Source: Streptomyces sp. SS1-1 (GTDB lineage: Bacteria; Actinomycetota; Actinomycetes; Streptomycetales; Streptomycetaceae). From it: a stretch of 64,000 nt of DNA. A program made the position numbers and the translations under genes. Below are positions 8,897 to 20,015 of this stretch, in pieces (the first letter of the stretch is position 1; every line of letters begins with the position of its first letter). The DNA is taken from assembly GCF_008973465.1 (NCBI RefSeq), contig NZ_WBXN01000004.1, forward strand, positions 1,178,001 to 1,242,000, read 5' to 3'. The notes beneath the pieces were generated by a model. That model was not told the origin of the DNA, did no database searches, and saw only the letters and a program-made list of their open reading frames with translations.

Positions 8897-10252
8897 TCAG
8901 GACCGCTTGCGACCGAGGTGCTTCCTGGTCCACTCCACGGCGTCCGCGTACCGCGCCTCGGCGCCGTGCCGGGTCGGGGTGTAGTACTCGCGGTCCTTGA
9001 GGGCGTCGGGCGCGTACTGCTGCTCGGCGATGCCCTCGGCCAGGTCGTGCGGGTACACGTACCCCTGGGCGTGCCCGAGCTTGGCGGCGCCCTTGTAGTG
9101 CCCGTCGCGCAGGTGGGGCGGCACGGCGCCGGCCAGGCCCTTGCGCACGTCGTCCAGGGCGGCGCCGATGGCGGTCGTCGCCGCGTTGGACTTCGGGGCG
9201 AGCGCGAGGGCGATGGTGGCGTGGCTGAGCGTGAGGGCGGCCTCCGGGAAGCCGATCATGGCGACGGCCTGGGCGGCGGCCACGGCGATCGGCAGGGCGT
9301 TGGGGTCGGCGAGCCCGATGTCCTCGCTGGCGGAGATCATCAGGCGCCGGGCGATGAAACGGGGGTCCTCGCCGGCCTCGATCATCCGGGCCAGGTAGTG
9401 CAGGGCGGCGTCCACGTCGGAGCCTCGGATCGACTTGATCAGGGCGCTGGCCACGTCGTAGTGCTGGTCGCCGTCGCGGTCGTACTTCACGGCGGCCCGG
9501 TCGACGGTCTGCTCCAGGGTCTGGAGGCTGATCTCGCTCTCGCCCTGGTCGAGGGCGGCCCCGGCCGCGGCCTCCAGCGCGGTCAGGGCGCGGCGGGCGT
9601 CGCCGCCGGCGATGCGCAGCAGGTGGTCCTCGGTGTCCTCGGGGAGGGCGACGGCGTCCTTCAGGCCGCGCTCGTCGCCGAGCGCGCGGCGGAGCAGGCC
9701 GCGGATGTCGTCGTCGGTGAGGGGTTCGAGCGTGAGCAGCAGGGAGCGGGAGAGCAGGGGGGAGATGACCGAGAAGTAGGGGTTCTCGGTGGTGGCCGCG
9801 ATCAGAGTCACCCAGCGGTTCTCCACGGCGGGCAGGAGGGAGTCCTGCTGAGCCTTGCTGAAGCGGTGGATCTCGTCGAGGAAGAGGACGGTCTCCTGGC
9901 CGTAGCCTCCGGTGGCGCGGCGGGCGCCGTCGATGACCGCGCGGACCTCCTTCACCCCGGCGGTGATGGCGGACAGCTCGACGAAGCGCTTGTTGGTGGC
10001 CTTGGAGACGACGTAGGCGAGGGTGGTCTTGCCGGTGCCAGGCGGGCCCCAGAGGATCACCGAGGAGGGCCCGGCCGGGCCCCCGGCGCCCTCGCCGACG
10101 AGTCTGCGCAGGGGGGAGCCCGGCTTGAGCAGGTGCTGCTGGCCCACGACCTCGTCGAGGGTGCGCGGGCGCATGCGGACCGCCAGGGGACTGCTCGTCG
10201 GGTCCTTCTCCTGGCGTTCTTCGGCTGCGGCGGTGAACAGATCGGGCTCCAC
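8897..10252 (-). CDS. rarA: Replication-associated recombination protein A (RarA/MgsA, AAA+ ATPase)
   Basis: Protein of 451 residues. The N-terminus carries a [10 protein letters not shown] sequence resembling a beta-clamp/SSB interaction region. Walker A is GPPGTGKTT at 69-77, Walker B is LFLDEIHRF starting at residue 123, and sensor 1 is AATTENPYF. The C-terminal part has the MgsA tetramerisation landmarks ([26 protein letters not shown]). It acts at stalled replication forks and in single-strand gap processing. The start is GTG 10252. It is flanked by rpsD downstream and the VKOR-like gene upstream with a 43-base gap to the latter's stop codon, so cotranscription is possible. Confidence 0.94.
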   Translation of the reverse strand: MEPDLFTAAAEERQEKDPTSSPLAVRMRPRTLDEVVGQQHLLKPGSPLRRLVGEGAGGPAGPSSVILWGPPGTGKTTLAYVVSKATNKRFVELSAITAGVKEVRAVIDGARRATGGYGQETVLFLDEIHRFSKAQQDSLLPAVENRWVTLIAATTENPYFSVISPLLSRSLLLTLEPLTDDDIRGLLRRALGDERGLKDAVALPEDTEDHLLRIAGGDARRALTALEAAAGAALDQGESEISLQTLEQTVDRAAVKYDRDGDQHYDVASALIKSIRGSDVDAALHYLARMIEAGEDPRFIARRLMISASEDIGLADPNALPIAVAAAQAVAMIGFPEAALTLSHATIALALAPKSNAATTAIGAALDDVRKGLAGAVPPHLRDGHYKGAAKLGHAQGYVYPHDLAEGIAEQQYAPDALKDREYYTPTRHGAEARYADAVEWTRKHLGRKRS

Positions 10253-10295
10253 GAGGAAACCCTAAATCACCGCACTGACAATCCCTTCAGGGCTG

Positions 10296-10952
10296 TCAGC
10301 TCGTCCAGAAGTCCCACCAGCGGGTCAGGATCAGCATGCCGATGATCCCGATGTGCAGGACGGGCATGACCCAGGTGAACTCGCCGAAGAAACTCTTCAG
10401 CCAGTTCGGCGCGGGGAGCAGGCCGTTGCGCACGTTGAACGAGGTCACGTACCAGAACATGACGATCGTGGCGACCCACGCGAGGCTGCACCACAGGCAC
10501 AGCGCGTTGATCCGGTACAGCGACTGGAACATCAGCCAGGCGCAGAAGACGACGCCGAACAACGTGCCGGCGTTGAAGGTCAGCCAGTACCAGCGCGGGA
10601 AGCGGGCGCGGCCGAGCAGGCTCATGCCGACGCAGATCACGATGCCGTAGGCGACGAGGCCGAGCATGGGGTTGGGGAAGCCGAAGACCGCGGCCTGCTT
10701 GGACTCCATGACGCTGCCGCAGGAGACGACCGGGTTCAGGCTGCATCCGGGGGTGAACGTCTTCCCCTCGACCTTGGCCTCGAGCAGCTTGAACTTGTCG
10801 ATCGTGATGACCCAGGCGGCGAGCAGGCCCGCGGCGCCGGTGATCACCAGCAGCAGGGCGAGGGCCCGGCTGCCGCCGACCGACCGCGCGGCGGACGGTG
10901 CGGGCTCCGACTCGGGCTCGGTGGAGACGTCTTTGACTGTCGTCTTGCTCAT
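10296..10952 (-). CDS. Vitamin K epoxide reductase family protein (DsbB-like quinone-linked thiol oxidase)
   Basis: Protein of 218 residues from ATG 10952 (MSKTTVKDV). Five hydrophobic segments are visible (about 29-50, 94-115, 123-142, 150-170, 192-212). The VKOR cysteines are all present: loop pair C70 and C78 and the active-site pair C152-L-W-C155 in a membrane helix near the quinone site. Actinobacteria lacking DsbB use VKOR to reoxidise DsbA-like proteins, so this enzyme probably supports oxidative folding of exported proteins. A DsbA/FrnE-type protein occurs elsewhere in the window (49513) but looks cytoplasmic. The frame extends further upstream without a better start. Confidence 0.92.
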   Translation of the reverse strand: MSKTTVKDVSTEPESEPAPSAARSVGGSRALALLLVITGAAGLLAAWVITIDKFKLLEAKVEGKTFTPGCSLNPVVSCGSVMESKQAAVFGFPNPMLGLVAYGIVICVGMSLLGRARFPRWYWLTFNAGTLFGVVFCAWLMFQSLYRINALCLWCSLAWVATIVMFWYVTSFNVRNGLLPAPNWLKSFFGEFTWVMPVLHIGIIGMLILTRWWDFWTS

Positions 10953-11097
10953 CACGCCGATTCCGTCACTTGAGACTTGGAGTTTCCCCGGACAGGGCAC
11001 ATTGTGCCGCACACGTACGCGTCCCCACCGTTCGCTGCGCATAAGGAAGTACGGGGGAACGGAGCCATGCGTTCGGTTCCGGACACCCCCGGAACAG

Positions 11098-11136
11098 CGC
11101 GGAAGAGGGGGACCGGGCCGGTCCCCCTCTTCCGCG
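11098..11136 (-). terminator. Intrinsic terminator of hisS
   Basis: A 17-base stem (11098-11114 with 11120-11136) with a 5-base loop, 14 bases past the hisS stop. The stem is perfect and very GC-rich and has no U tract. Confidence 0.8.
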
Positions 11137-11149
11137 ACGGCCCGTGGAA

Positions 11150-12412
11150 TCAGCCCAGACGGGATTCCAGTTCGGCGACGATCTCGTTGACGCCGACGGC
11201 GATCTGCTCGCCGGACTCCATGTCCTTGAGCTGGACGACGCCCTCGGCGAGGTCGCGCTCACCGGCGACGATCGTGTAGCGGGCGCCGCTGCGGTTGGCG
11301 TTCTTCATGGCGCCCTTGAGGCCCTTGCCGCCGTAGGAGAAGTCCGCCGCGATGCCGAGCTTGCGCAGCTCGGTGACCTTGGTGAACAGCACCCGGCGGG
11401 CCTCCTCGCCGAGCGGCACCGCGAACACGCTGGTCGTGGAGGGCAGTTCGAGCTCGACACCCTCCGCCTCCAGGGCGAGGACCGTGCGGTCGACGCCGAG
11501 GGCCCAGCCGACGGACGGCAGCGCGGGGCCGCCGATCATCTCGGACAGGCCGTCGTAGCGGCCGCCGCCGCCCACCGCGGACTGGGAGCCCAGACCGTCG
11601 TGCACGAACTCGAAGGTGGTGCGGGTGTAGTAGTCCAGGCCGCGCACCAGCTTGGGGTCGTCCTCGAAGACGACGCCCGCGGCCGTGATCAGCTCGCGGA
11701 CCTCCTCGTGGTACGCCTTGCAGGCGTCGCACAGGTAGTCGCGCAGCAGCGGGGCGTCGCCGAGCTGCTTCTGGACCGACTCGCGCTTGTCGTCGAGCAC
11801 GCGCAGCGGGTTGATCTCGGCGCGCGCGAGGGTGTCCTCGTCGAGGTCCAGGCCGCGCAGGAAGTCCTGGAGCGCGGCGCGGTACACCGGGCGGCACTCC
11901 TTGTCGCCCAGGGAGTTCAGCAGGATGCGGAAGTTCCGCAGGCCCAGGGACCGGTACGCCTGGTCGGCCAGGATGATCAGCTCGGCGTCCAGCGCGGGGT
12001 CCTCGGCGCCGATCGCCTCGGCGCCCACCTGGGAGAAGTGGCGGTAGCGGCCCTTCTGGGGGCGCTCGTAGCGGTAGTAGGAGCCGGAGTACCAGAGCTT
12101 GACCGGGAGGTTGCCCGCCTTGTGCAGGTTGGCCTCCAGGGCGGCGCGCAGCACGGAGGCCGTGCCCTCGGGGCGCAGGGCGAGCCGGTCGCCGCCCTTG
12201 GTCTCGAAGGCGTACATCTCCTTGGTCACGATGTCGGTGGACTCGCCGACACCGCGCGCGAACAGCTCGACGCTCTCGAAGCCGGGCGTCTCGATGTAGC
12301 CGTAGCCGGAGTTGCGCAGGGGCGTGGCGATCGCCTCGCGCACGGCGAGGAACTTCGCGGAGTCGGGCGGCAGCAGGTCGTACGTGCCCTTGGGGGCCTT
12401 GAAGGTGCTCAC
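11150..12412 (-). CDS. hisS: Histidyl-tRNA synthetase
   Basis: Protein of 420 residues starting at GTG 12412 ([18 protein letters not shown]). Class II landmarks are visible: motif 2 region [19 protein letters not shown], the histidine-specific [15 protein letters not shown] and GGRYDGL motifs, and motif 3 [13 protein letters not shown]. The C-terminal 95 residues form the anticodon-binding domain. It charges tRNA-His in the cytoplasm. The frame is open a further 54 codons upstream, but that region overlaps the metallo-hydrolase gene. The 11-base gap to that gene indicates an operon. Confidence 0.96.
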   Translation of the reverse strand: MSTFKAPKGTYDLLPPDSAKFLAVREAIATPLRNSGYGYIETPGFESVELFARGVGESTDIVTKEMYAFETKGGDRLALRPEGTASVLRAALEANLHKAGNLPVKLWYSGSYYRYERPQKGRYRHFSQVGAEAIGAEDPALDAELIILADQAYRSLGLRNFRILLNSLGDKECRPVYRAALQDFLRGLDLDEDTLARAEINPLRVLDDKRESVQKQLGDAPLLRDYLCDACKAYHEEVRELITAAGVVFEDDPKLVRGLDYYTRTTFEFVHDGLGSQSAVGGGGRYDGLSEMIGGPALPSVGWALGVDRTVLALEAEGVELELPSTTSVFAVPLGEEARRVLFTKVTELRKLGIAADFSYGGKGLKGAMKNANRSGARYTIVAGERDLAEGVVQLKDMESGEQIAVGVNEIVAELESRLG

Positions 12413-12423
12413 GGAAGGTCTCG

Positions 12424-13137
12424 TCACATTCCTCGTCGGGGAGCGCGCTCGGCGTCCGCTCCCGGGCCGGCGGCCACCTGCCGCAGATACGGGTTGGTGG
12501 CGCGCTCCTGGCCGATGGTCGTCTGGGGGCCGTGGCCGGACAGGACCACGGTCGAGTCGTCGAGCGGCAGGCACACGCGGGCCAGCGAGTCGAGGATCTC
12601 GGCCATGTCACCGCCGGGCAGGTCGGTGCGTCCGATGGAGCCGGCGAACAGCAGGTCGCCCGAGAAGAGGATCGGCGGGATGTCCGCCGCCTCGGGCAGG
12701 CCGAAGGTCACCGACCCCTTGGTATGGCCCGGCGCGTGGGCGACGGTGAGCTCCATCCCCGCCAGCTCCAGCGTGGCACCGTCGGTCAGCTCCTTGACGT
12801 CGTCCGGTTCCCCGACGGTCAGCTCGCCCATCAGCTGCGCGCCGATGGACCGGCCGAGCGCCTTCTCGGGGTCGCTCATCATGTACCGGTCCTCGGGGTG
12901 GATCCAGGCCGGTACGTCGTGCGCACCGCACACCGGGACGACCGAGGCCACATGGTCGAGGTGGCCGTGGGTGAGGACGACGGCGACGGGCTTGAGCCGA
13001 TGCTTCTTCAGTGCTTCCTCGACTCCGGGGGCCGCTTCGTGGCCCGGGTCGATGATCACGCACTCCTCACCGGGGGCGGGGGCGACGAGATAACAGTTCG
13101 TCCCCCAGGCCCCGGCGGGGAACCCGGCAATGAGCAC
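12424..13137 (-). CDS. MBL-fold metallo-hydrolase (glyoxalase II-like)
   Basis: Protein of 237 residues from GTG 13137 (VLIAGFPAG). The dinuclear metal motif is complete: H57-G-H59-L-D61-H62, then [10 protein letters not shown] with the third-site His, the bridging Asp in [16 protein letters not shown], and LSGHGPQTT near the end. These match the hydroxyacylglutathione-hydrolase-like subgroup, which in actinomycetes (no glutathione) probably acts on mycothiol or other thioesters; the substrate is an inference. It heads the transcript into hisS, an arrangement conserved in Streptomyces. A 10-base palindrome (GTGTCGACAC, 13153-13162) lies just upstream of its start. Confidence 0.88.
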   Translation of the reverse strand: MLIAGFPAGAWGTNCYLVAPAPGEECVIIDPGHEAAPGVEEALKKHRLKPVAVVLTHGHLDHVASVVPVCGAHDVPAWIHPEDRYMMSDPEKALGRSIGAQLMGELTVGEPDDVKELTDGATLELAGMELTVAHAPGHTKGSVTFGLPEAADIPPILFSGDLLFAGSIGRTDLPGGDMAEILDSLARVCLPLDDSTVVLSGHGPQTTIGQERATNPYLRQVAAGPGADAERAPRRGM

Positions 13138-13317
13138 GTTCGTCCTTCGTTTGTGTCGACACGAGTGGTTTGTCGGCGGACTCCGCCTGTGGTCAGAGCC
13201 TACCGGCGCTGCCGAACACTCAGCGAACCCATATACGGTACGGGTCACACGCAGACGGTCGACTCACTGAGCACATGTGTACCGGTCGACACATACGACG
13301 CATGAGGAGAGAACCCG

Positions 13318-14142
13318 GTGGTCAGCCAGGAACAGCGGCGGCGTCAGCTCGCCCGGGAGAAGTTCTTGCGGCAGCAGCAGCGGCGCACGGACGCCCGTCG
13401 CAAGGCGCGCATGCGCAACTCGGTGATCGCGTCGGTGCTCGCGGTGGTCGTCATCGGCAGCGTCGCGCTGTACACGACGGGTGTCCTCAAGGGCGACGAC
13501 GACACCAAGCAGAACGCGGGCGCGGAGGTCACCCCGACCGAGAGCGCGCCGAGCAAGGCGCCGGACCCGTGCGAGAAGCCCGCCGGGGGCAAGGTGAAGA
13601 CGGCGACCTGGAAGAAGGAGCCGGAGCTCACCGTCGACAAGTCGGCGAAGTACACGATGAAGCTGGCGACGACGTGCGGTGACATAGACATCGATCTGAA
13701 GGCGTCGGCCGCGCCGCACACCGTCAACTCGTTCGACTTCCTCGCCGGCAAGGGCTACTTCGACCACTCCAAGTGCCACCGGCTCACCACCAACGGCATC
13801 TACGTGCTGCAGTGCGGCGACCCGACGGGCACCGGCACCGGCGGCCCCGGCTACACGATTCCGGACGAGAATCTGAAGGACAAGAGCCTCAAGGACAACG
13901 TGTATCCCGCGGGCACCGTGGCGATGGCCAACACCGGCCAGAAGCACACCGGCGGCAGCCAGTTCTTCCTCGTCTACCAGGACAGTCAGCTTCCGCCCAG
14001 CTACACACCGTTCGGTACCGTTTCCGAATCGGGCATGAAGGTGCTGGAGAAGATCGCGAAGGCCGGTGAGAGCACCGGGGCCGGGGACGGCGCACCGAAC
14101 GCGACGGTCGTGATCGACAAGGCGACGGTCACGAAATCCTGA
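13318..14142 (+). CDS. Membrane-anchored cyclophilin-type peptidyl-prolyl isomerase
   Basis: Protein of 274 residues from GTG 13318, with GAGGAGA upstream. A basic N-terminal helix (residues 5-34) precedes one membrane segment (about 35-54), a Thr/Pro/Lys-rich linker, and a cyclophilin domain from about residue 100. Domain landmarks are CGDIDIDL, the active-site strand YFDHSKCHR, QCGDPTGTGTGGPGY and the QFFLVYQDSQLP stretch. The topology places the isomerase outside the membrane, where it would assist folding of exported proteins. The gene diverges from the metallo-hydrolase gene across 180 bases holding both promoters. Confidence 0.92.
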   Translation: MVSQEQRRRQLAREKFLRQQQRRTDARRKARMRNSVIASVLAVVVIGSVALYTTGVLKGDDDTKQNAGAEVTPTESAPSKAPDPCEKPAGGKVKTATWKKEPELTVDKSAKYTMKLATTCGDIDIDLKASAAPHTVNSFDFLAGKGYFDHSKCHRLTTNGIYVLQCGDPTGTGTGGPGYTIPDENLKDKSLKDNVYPAGTVAMANTGQKHTGGSQFFLVYQDSQLPPSYTPFGTVSESGMKVLEKIAKAGESTGAGDGAPNATVVIDKATVTKS

Positions 14143-14277
14143 GCCCCAACTGCGTAATTTCGGTCGCGCGGGATGCGGACAGGCAACCCGCCGGTCGCCT
14201 ATGTTGGCCGTGACGAAACTGTGGACGATGCCCGGGGGGACACCAGCCCCTCGCAGGCATCATGTGGAGGAGGCGCT

Positions 14278-15507
14278 GTGAGCAGCGACCCGTGGGGCCG
14301 CGTCGACGAGACGGGGACCGTGTACGTGCGTACGGCCGACGGCGAGCAGGTCGTCGGTTCCTGGCAGGCAGGCTCTCCTGAAGAGGCGCTGGCCTATTTC
14401 GAGCGCAAGTACGAGGGCCTGGTTGTCGAGATCGGCCTCCTCGAGAAGCGAGTGAAGACCACCGACCTGTCGGCGAAGGACGCCCAGGCGGCGATCGACC
14501 ACATCCGCGAGCAGGTCGACGCGCACCACGCGGTGGGCGACCTGGACGCCCTGCGGGTGCGGCTCGACAAGCTCGTGGAGCTGGTCGACAAGCGCCGCGA
14601 GGAGCGCAAGCAGCAGCGGGCGAAGCAGTCCGACGAGGCGCGCCACCGCAAGGAGGCGCTGGTCGTCGAGGCGGAGGAGCTGGCGCAGTCCGACCAGTGG
14701 CGGGCCGCCGGTGAGCGGCTGCGGGCCCTGGTCGACACATGGAAGAGCCTGCCGCGCCTGGACCGCAAGTCGGACGACGAGCTGTGGCACCGCTTCTCGC
14801 ACGCCCGGTCGGCCTTCTCCAAGCGGCGCAAGGCGCACTTCGCGCAGCTGGACGCGCAGCGCGAGGAGGCCCGCCGGATCAAGGAGCGGCTGGTCGCCGA
14901 GGCGGAGTCGCTGTCCGGTTCGACGGACTGGGGTCCGACAGCCGCGCGCTACCGCGACCTGATGGCCGAGTGGAAGGCCGCCGGACGGGCCCAGCGGGAG
15001 CACGAGGACGACCTGTGGAACCGCTTCCGCGGCGCCCAGGACGTCTTCTTCGCCGCCCGCAGCTCGGTGTTCGCCGAGCGCGACGCCGAGCAGGCGGAGA
15101 ACCTCAAGCTGAAGGAGGAGCTGGCCGAGGAGGCCGAGAAGCTGCTCCCCATCGGCGACCTGAAGGGCACGCGCGCCGCCTTCCGCTCGATCAACGAGCG
15201 CTGGGAGGCCATCGGCCATGTGCCGCGCGACGCCCGCCCGAAGGTCGAGGGCCGGATGCACGCCGTGGAGCGGGCCATCCAGGAGGCCGAGGAGGCCGAG
15301 TGGCGCCGGACCAACCCGGAGGCGCGCGTGCGCGCCGAGGGGCTGACCGGTCAGCTCCAGGCCGCCGTGGACAAGCTGAAGGGCCAGATCGAGCAGGCCC
15401 GCGCCCAGGGCAACAACGCGAAGGCCGACAAGCTGGAGCGTGAGCTGGAGGGCCGTCAGGCGCTGCTGGACACGGCCCTGAAGGGTCTGCAGGAGTTCGG
15501 CGGCTGA
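14278..15507 (+). CDS. DUF349 domain-containing coiled-coil protein
   Basis: Protein of 409 residues from GTG 14278, preceded by GGAGGAGG. After a short N-terminal segment (VSSDPWGRVDETGTVYVRT), most of the protein is charged helix with at least three DUF349 repeats recognisable by WRAAGERLRALVDTWKSLP, then W-x-P-T-x-x-R-Y-R-D-L-M-x-E-W-K, then KGTRAAFRSINERWEAIG. The last 60 residues are coiled coil. The family is widespread in actinobacteria; function is not established. It ends at a strong bidirectional terminator shared with relA. Confidence 0.85.
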   Translation: MSSDPWGRVDETGTVYVRTADGEQVVGSWQAGSPEEALAYFERKYEGLVVEIGLLEKRVKTTDLSAKDAQAAIDHIREQVDAHHAVGDLDALRVRLDKLVELVDKRREERKQQRAKQSDEARHRKEALVVEAEELAQSDQWRAAGERLRALVDTWKSLPRLDRKSDDELWHRFSHARSAFSKRRKAHFAQLDAQREEARRIKERLVAEAESLSGSTDWGPTAARYRDLMAEWKAAGRAQREHEDDLWNRFRGAQDVFFAARSSVFAERDAEQAENLKLKEELAEEAEKLLPIGDLKGTRAAFRSINERWEAIGHVPRDARPKVEGRMHAVERAIQEAEEAEWRRTNPEARVRAEGLTGQLQAAVDKLKGQIEQARAQGNNAKADKLERELEGRQALLDTALKGLQEFGG

Positions 15508-15522
15508 TCAGCCGCCCGGACC

Positions 15523-15571
15523 GACACGAGAGGGGCTCCCGTACGCGATGTACGGGAGCCCCTCTCGTGTC
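15523..15571. terminator. Bidirectional terminator between the DUF349 gene and relA
   Basis: A perfect 22-base-pair inverted repeat (15523-15544 and 15550-15571) with a 5-base loop. It lies 15 bases after the plus-strand stop and 12 bases before the end of convergent relA, so it can stop transcripts from both sides. This is the longest perfect stem noticed in the window. Confidence 0.92.
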
Positions 15572-15583
15572 TTCCGCCGGCTG

Positions 15584-18115
<2,532 letters not shown>

Positions 18116-18300
18116 GAGGACTCCTCGTGCGCGATCCGGGTCCCCCGGTCAGGCTCCGGAGACCCCATGGTAGCGAGCCTGCGCCGCAGGATCGCCTTCA
18201 GGCCGATGTGAGGGCCGTCTACCCCGGAAACGCGAGAGGTCTCCGGTGGATTCCGGGACGCCGGTCACAGGCCCTGCTCATGACCTCGGTCGTCGCACGG

Positions 18301-18338
18301 CGATGCCCCGGGCCCGCCGGGGCGGACACGGGGCATCG
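18301..18338 (-). terminator. Probable terminator downstream of apt
   Basis: Arms 18301-18310 and 18329-18338 pair over 10 bases, and the 18-base intervening sequence can form a smaller GC-rich hairpin. It starts 16 bases after the apt stop. It separates the secD-secF-apt transcript from relA. Confidence 0.6.
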
Positions 18339-18353
18339 GGGGCCGCGCGGGGG

Positions 18354-18893
18354 TCAGACCGTGAGGAGCGAGGTCAGCGGGGCTCCCGCCAGCGCCGGCT
18401 CCACACGGGACCGGCCGGGGAGAAAGCCCAGCTCCATCAGGACGGCGAGGCCGGACACCTCGGCGCCGGCCCGGCGGATCAGCTGGATCGAGGCCTCGGC
18501 GGTGCCGCCGGTCGCCAGGACGTCGTCGACGACGAGGACGCGGTCGCTCGCGCTCAGGTCCTCGGCGTGGATCTCGATCTCGGCCGAGCCGTACTCCAGG
18601 TCGTACGCCTGGCTGAGCGTCGCCCCAGGGAGCTTGCCGGCCTTGCGCACGGGGACGAAGCCGACGCCGGCCCGGACGGCGACCGGCGCTCCGAGGATGA
18701 AGCCGCGGGCCTCCAGACCGACGACCTTGGTGGCCCCGGTCCGGGTGGCCACCTCGGCGAGCGCGTCGGTGAGGGCCGTGAAGGCCGCCGGGTCCGCCAG
18801 GAGCGGGGTGATGTCCTTGAACATCACGCCCGGCTCCGGGTAGTCCGCCACGTCCCGGATACGGCTCAGCAGCAGCTCGCTGATGTCGGTCAT
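18354..18893 (-). CDS. apt: Adenine phosphoribosyltransferase
   Basis: Protein of 179 residues from ATG 18893. It converts adenine and PRPP to AMP (purine salvage). The N-terminal DYPEPGVMFKDITPLL is the adenine-binding hood typical of APRT; VGLEARGFILGAP and the PRPP loop VLVVDDVLATGGTA (residues 119-132) complete the signature. The start codon overlaps the secF stop by 4 bases (ATGA), so apt is translated from the sec transcript. The apt-relA neighbourhood links purine nucleotide supply to (p)ppGpp control, though that link is inference. Confidence 0.95.
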   Translation of the reverse strand: MTDISELLLSRIRDVADYPEPGVMFKDITPLLADPAAFTALTDALAEVATRTGATKVVGLEARGFILGAPVAVRAGVGFVPVRKAGKLPGATLSQAYDLEYGSAEIEIHAEDLSASDRVLVVDDVLATGGTAEASIQLIRRAGAEVSGLAVLMELGFLPGRSRVEPALAGAPLTSLLTV

Positions 18894-20014
18894 CGGCGCT
18901 TCCCCGAGGGGCGGTTGCGGCCGCGGTTGCGGGACGCGGGCTGGTTGCGCGGGCCGACGACCGCCGCGGCGGCGTCCTCCGGTCCGTCGTCGTACACCTC
19001 GTCGTCGGTCTCGACGTCCGTGGCCGGGCCCTGGGCGGCGGTCTGGGCGCGCTTGGCGAGCACCCGCTTCTTGAGGGCCTTCATCTGCGGCTCGCGCTCC
19101 TTGAGGTCGGCGACGAGCGGCGTGGCGATGAAGATCGACGAGTACGCGCCGGCCGCGAGGCCGACGAACAGCGACAGGGAGATGTCGTTGAGCATGCCGG
19201 CGCCGAGGAAGCCGCCGCCGATGAACAGCAGGCCCGCCACCGGCAGCAGCGCGACCACCGTGGTGTTGATGGAGCGGACCAGGGTGCCGTTGATCGACCG
19301 GTTGGCGATCTCGCTGTACGTCCAGCGGGTCTGCTTGGTGATGTCCTTCGTCTGCTCCTTGAGGCTGTCGAAGACGACGACCGTGTCGTAGAGCGAGTAA
19401 CCGAGGATGGTCAGCAGACCGATCACCGTGCCGGGCGTGACCTCGAAGCCGACGAGGGCGTAGATGCCGACGGTGATGGTGATGTCGTGGATCAGGGCGA
19501 CGAACGCGGCGACGGCCATCCGCCACTCGAACGCGATCGCCAGGTAGATCACGACCAGGAACAGGAAGATGCCGAGGCCCTGCCAGGCCTTGTTGGCGAT
19601 CTGCTCGCCCCAGCTCGGGCCGACCAGCTCACCGGTGACGTCGTTCTCGGAGACGCCGAGCTTGTCCGCGAGCTCCGCCGAGACCTTGTCGGCCTGCTTG
19701 GTGTCGATGCCCGCGACCTGGATGCGCAGCGTGGCCTTGTCGCCGCCGCCGAGCTTCTGGACGATCGCGTCGTGGCCGGAGGCCTCTTCCGCGTACTCCT
19801 GGGCCTGGGCCACCGAGACGCTGGTCTTCGGGGTGTTGAAGACCGCGCCGCCCTGGAACTCGATGCCCATGTTCAGGCCGCGCACCGCCAGGCCGACGAT
19901 GGCCGTGATGGTGATCAGGATCGAGATGCCGTACCAGATCTTGCGGTTGCGGACGAAGTCGTAGCCGACCTCGCCACGGTGCAGTCGGGCGCCGAGGTTG
20001 CCGAGCTTCGACAT
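18890..20014 (-). CDS. secF: Protein translocase subunit SecF
   Basis: Protein of 374 residues from ATG 20014. SecF with SecD forms the proton-driven accessory of SecYEG that pulls preproteins across the membrane. The first membrane helix (about 28-48) is followed by GIEFQGGAVFNTP, the SecF landmark. Five further helices lie between about 140 and 315, including GFEVTPGTVIGLLTILGYSLYDTVVVFD, quoted in parts, and RSINTTVVALLPVAGLLFIGG. The cytoplasmic C-terminus is acidic then basic. It begins one base after secD ends. Confidence 0.95.
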   Translation of the reverse strand: MSKLGNLGARLHRGEVGYDFVRNRKIWYGISILITITAIVGLAVRGLNMGIEFQGGAVFNTPKTSVSVAQAQEYAEEASGHDAIVQKLGGGDKATLRIQVAGIDTKQADKVSAELADKLGVSENDVTGELVGPSWGEQIANKAWQGLGIFLFLVVIYLAIAFEWRMAVAAFVALIHDITITVGIYALVGFEVTPGTVIGLLTILGYSLYDTVVVFDSLKEQTKDITKQTRWTYSEIANRSINGTLVRSINTTVVALLPVAGLLFIGGGFLGAGMLNDISLSLFVGLAAGAYSSIFIATPLVADLKEREPQMKALKKRVLAKRAQTAAQGPATDVETDDEVYDDGPEDAAAAVVGPRNQPASRNRGRNRPSGKRR

Positions 20015-20015
20015 C

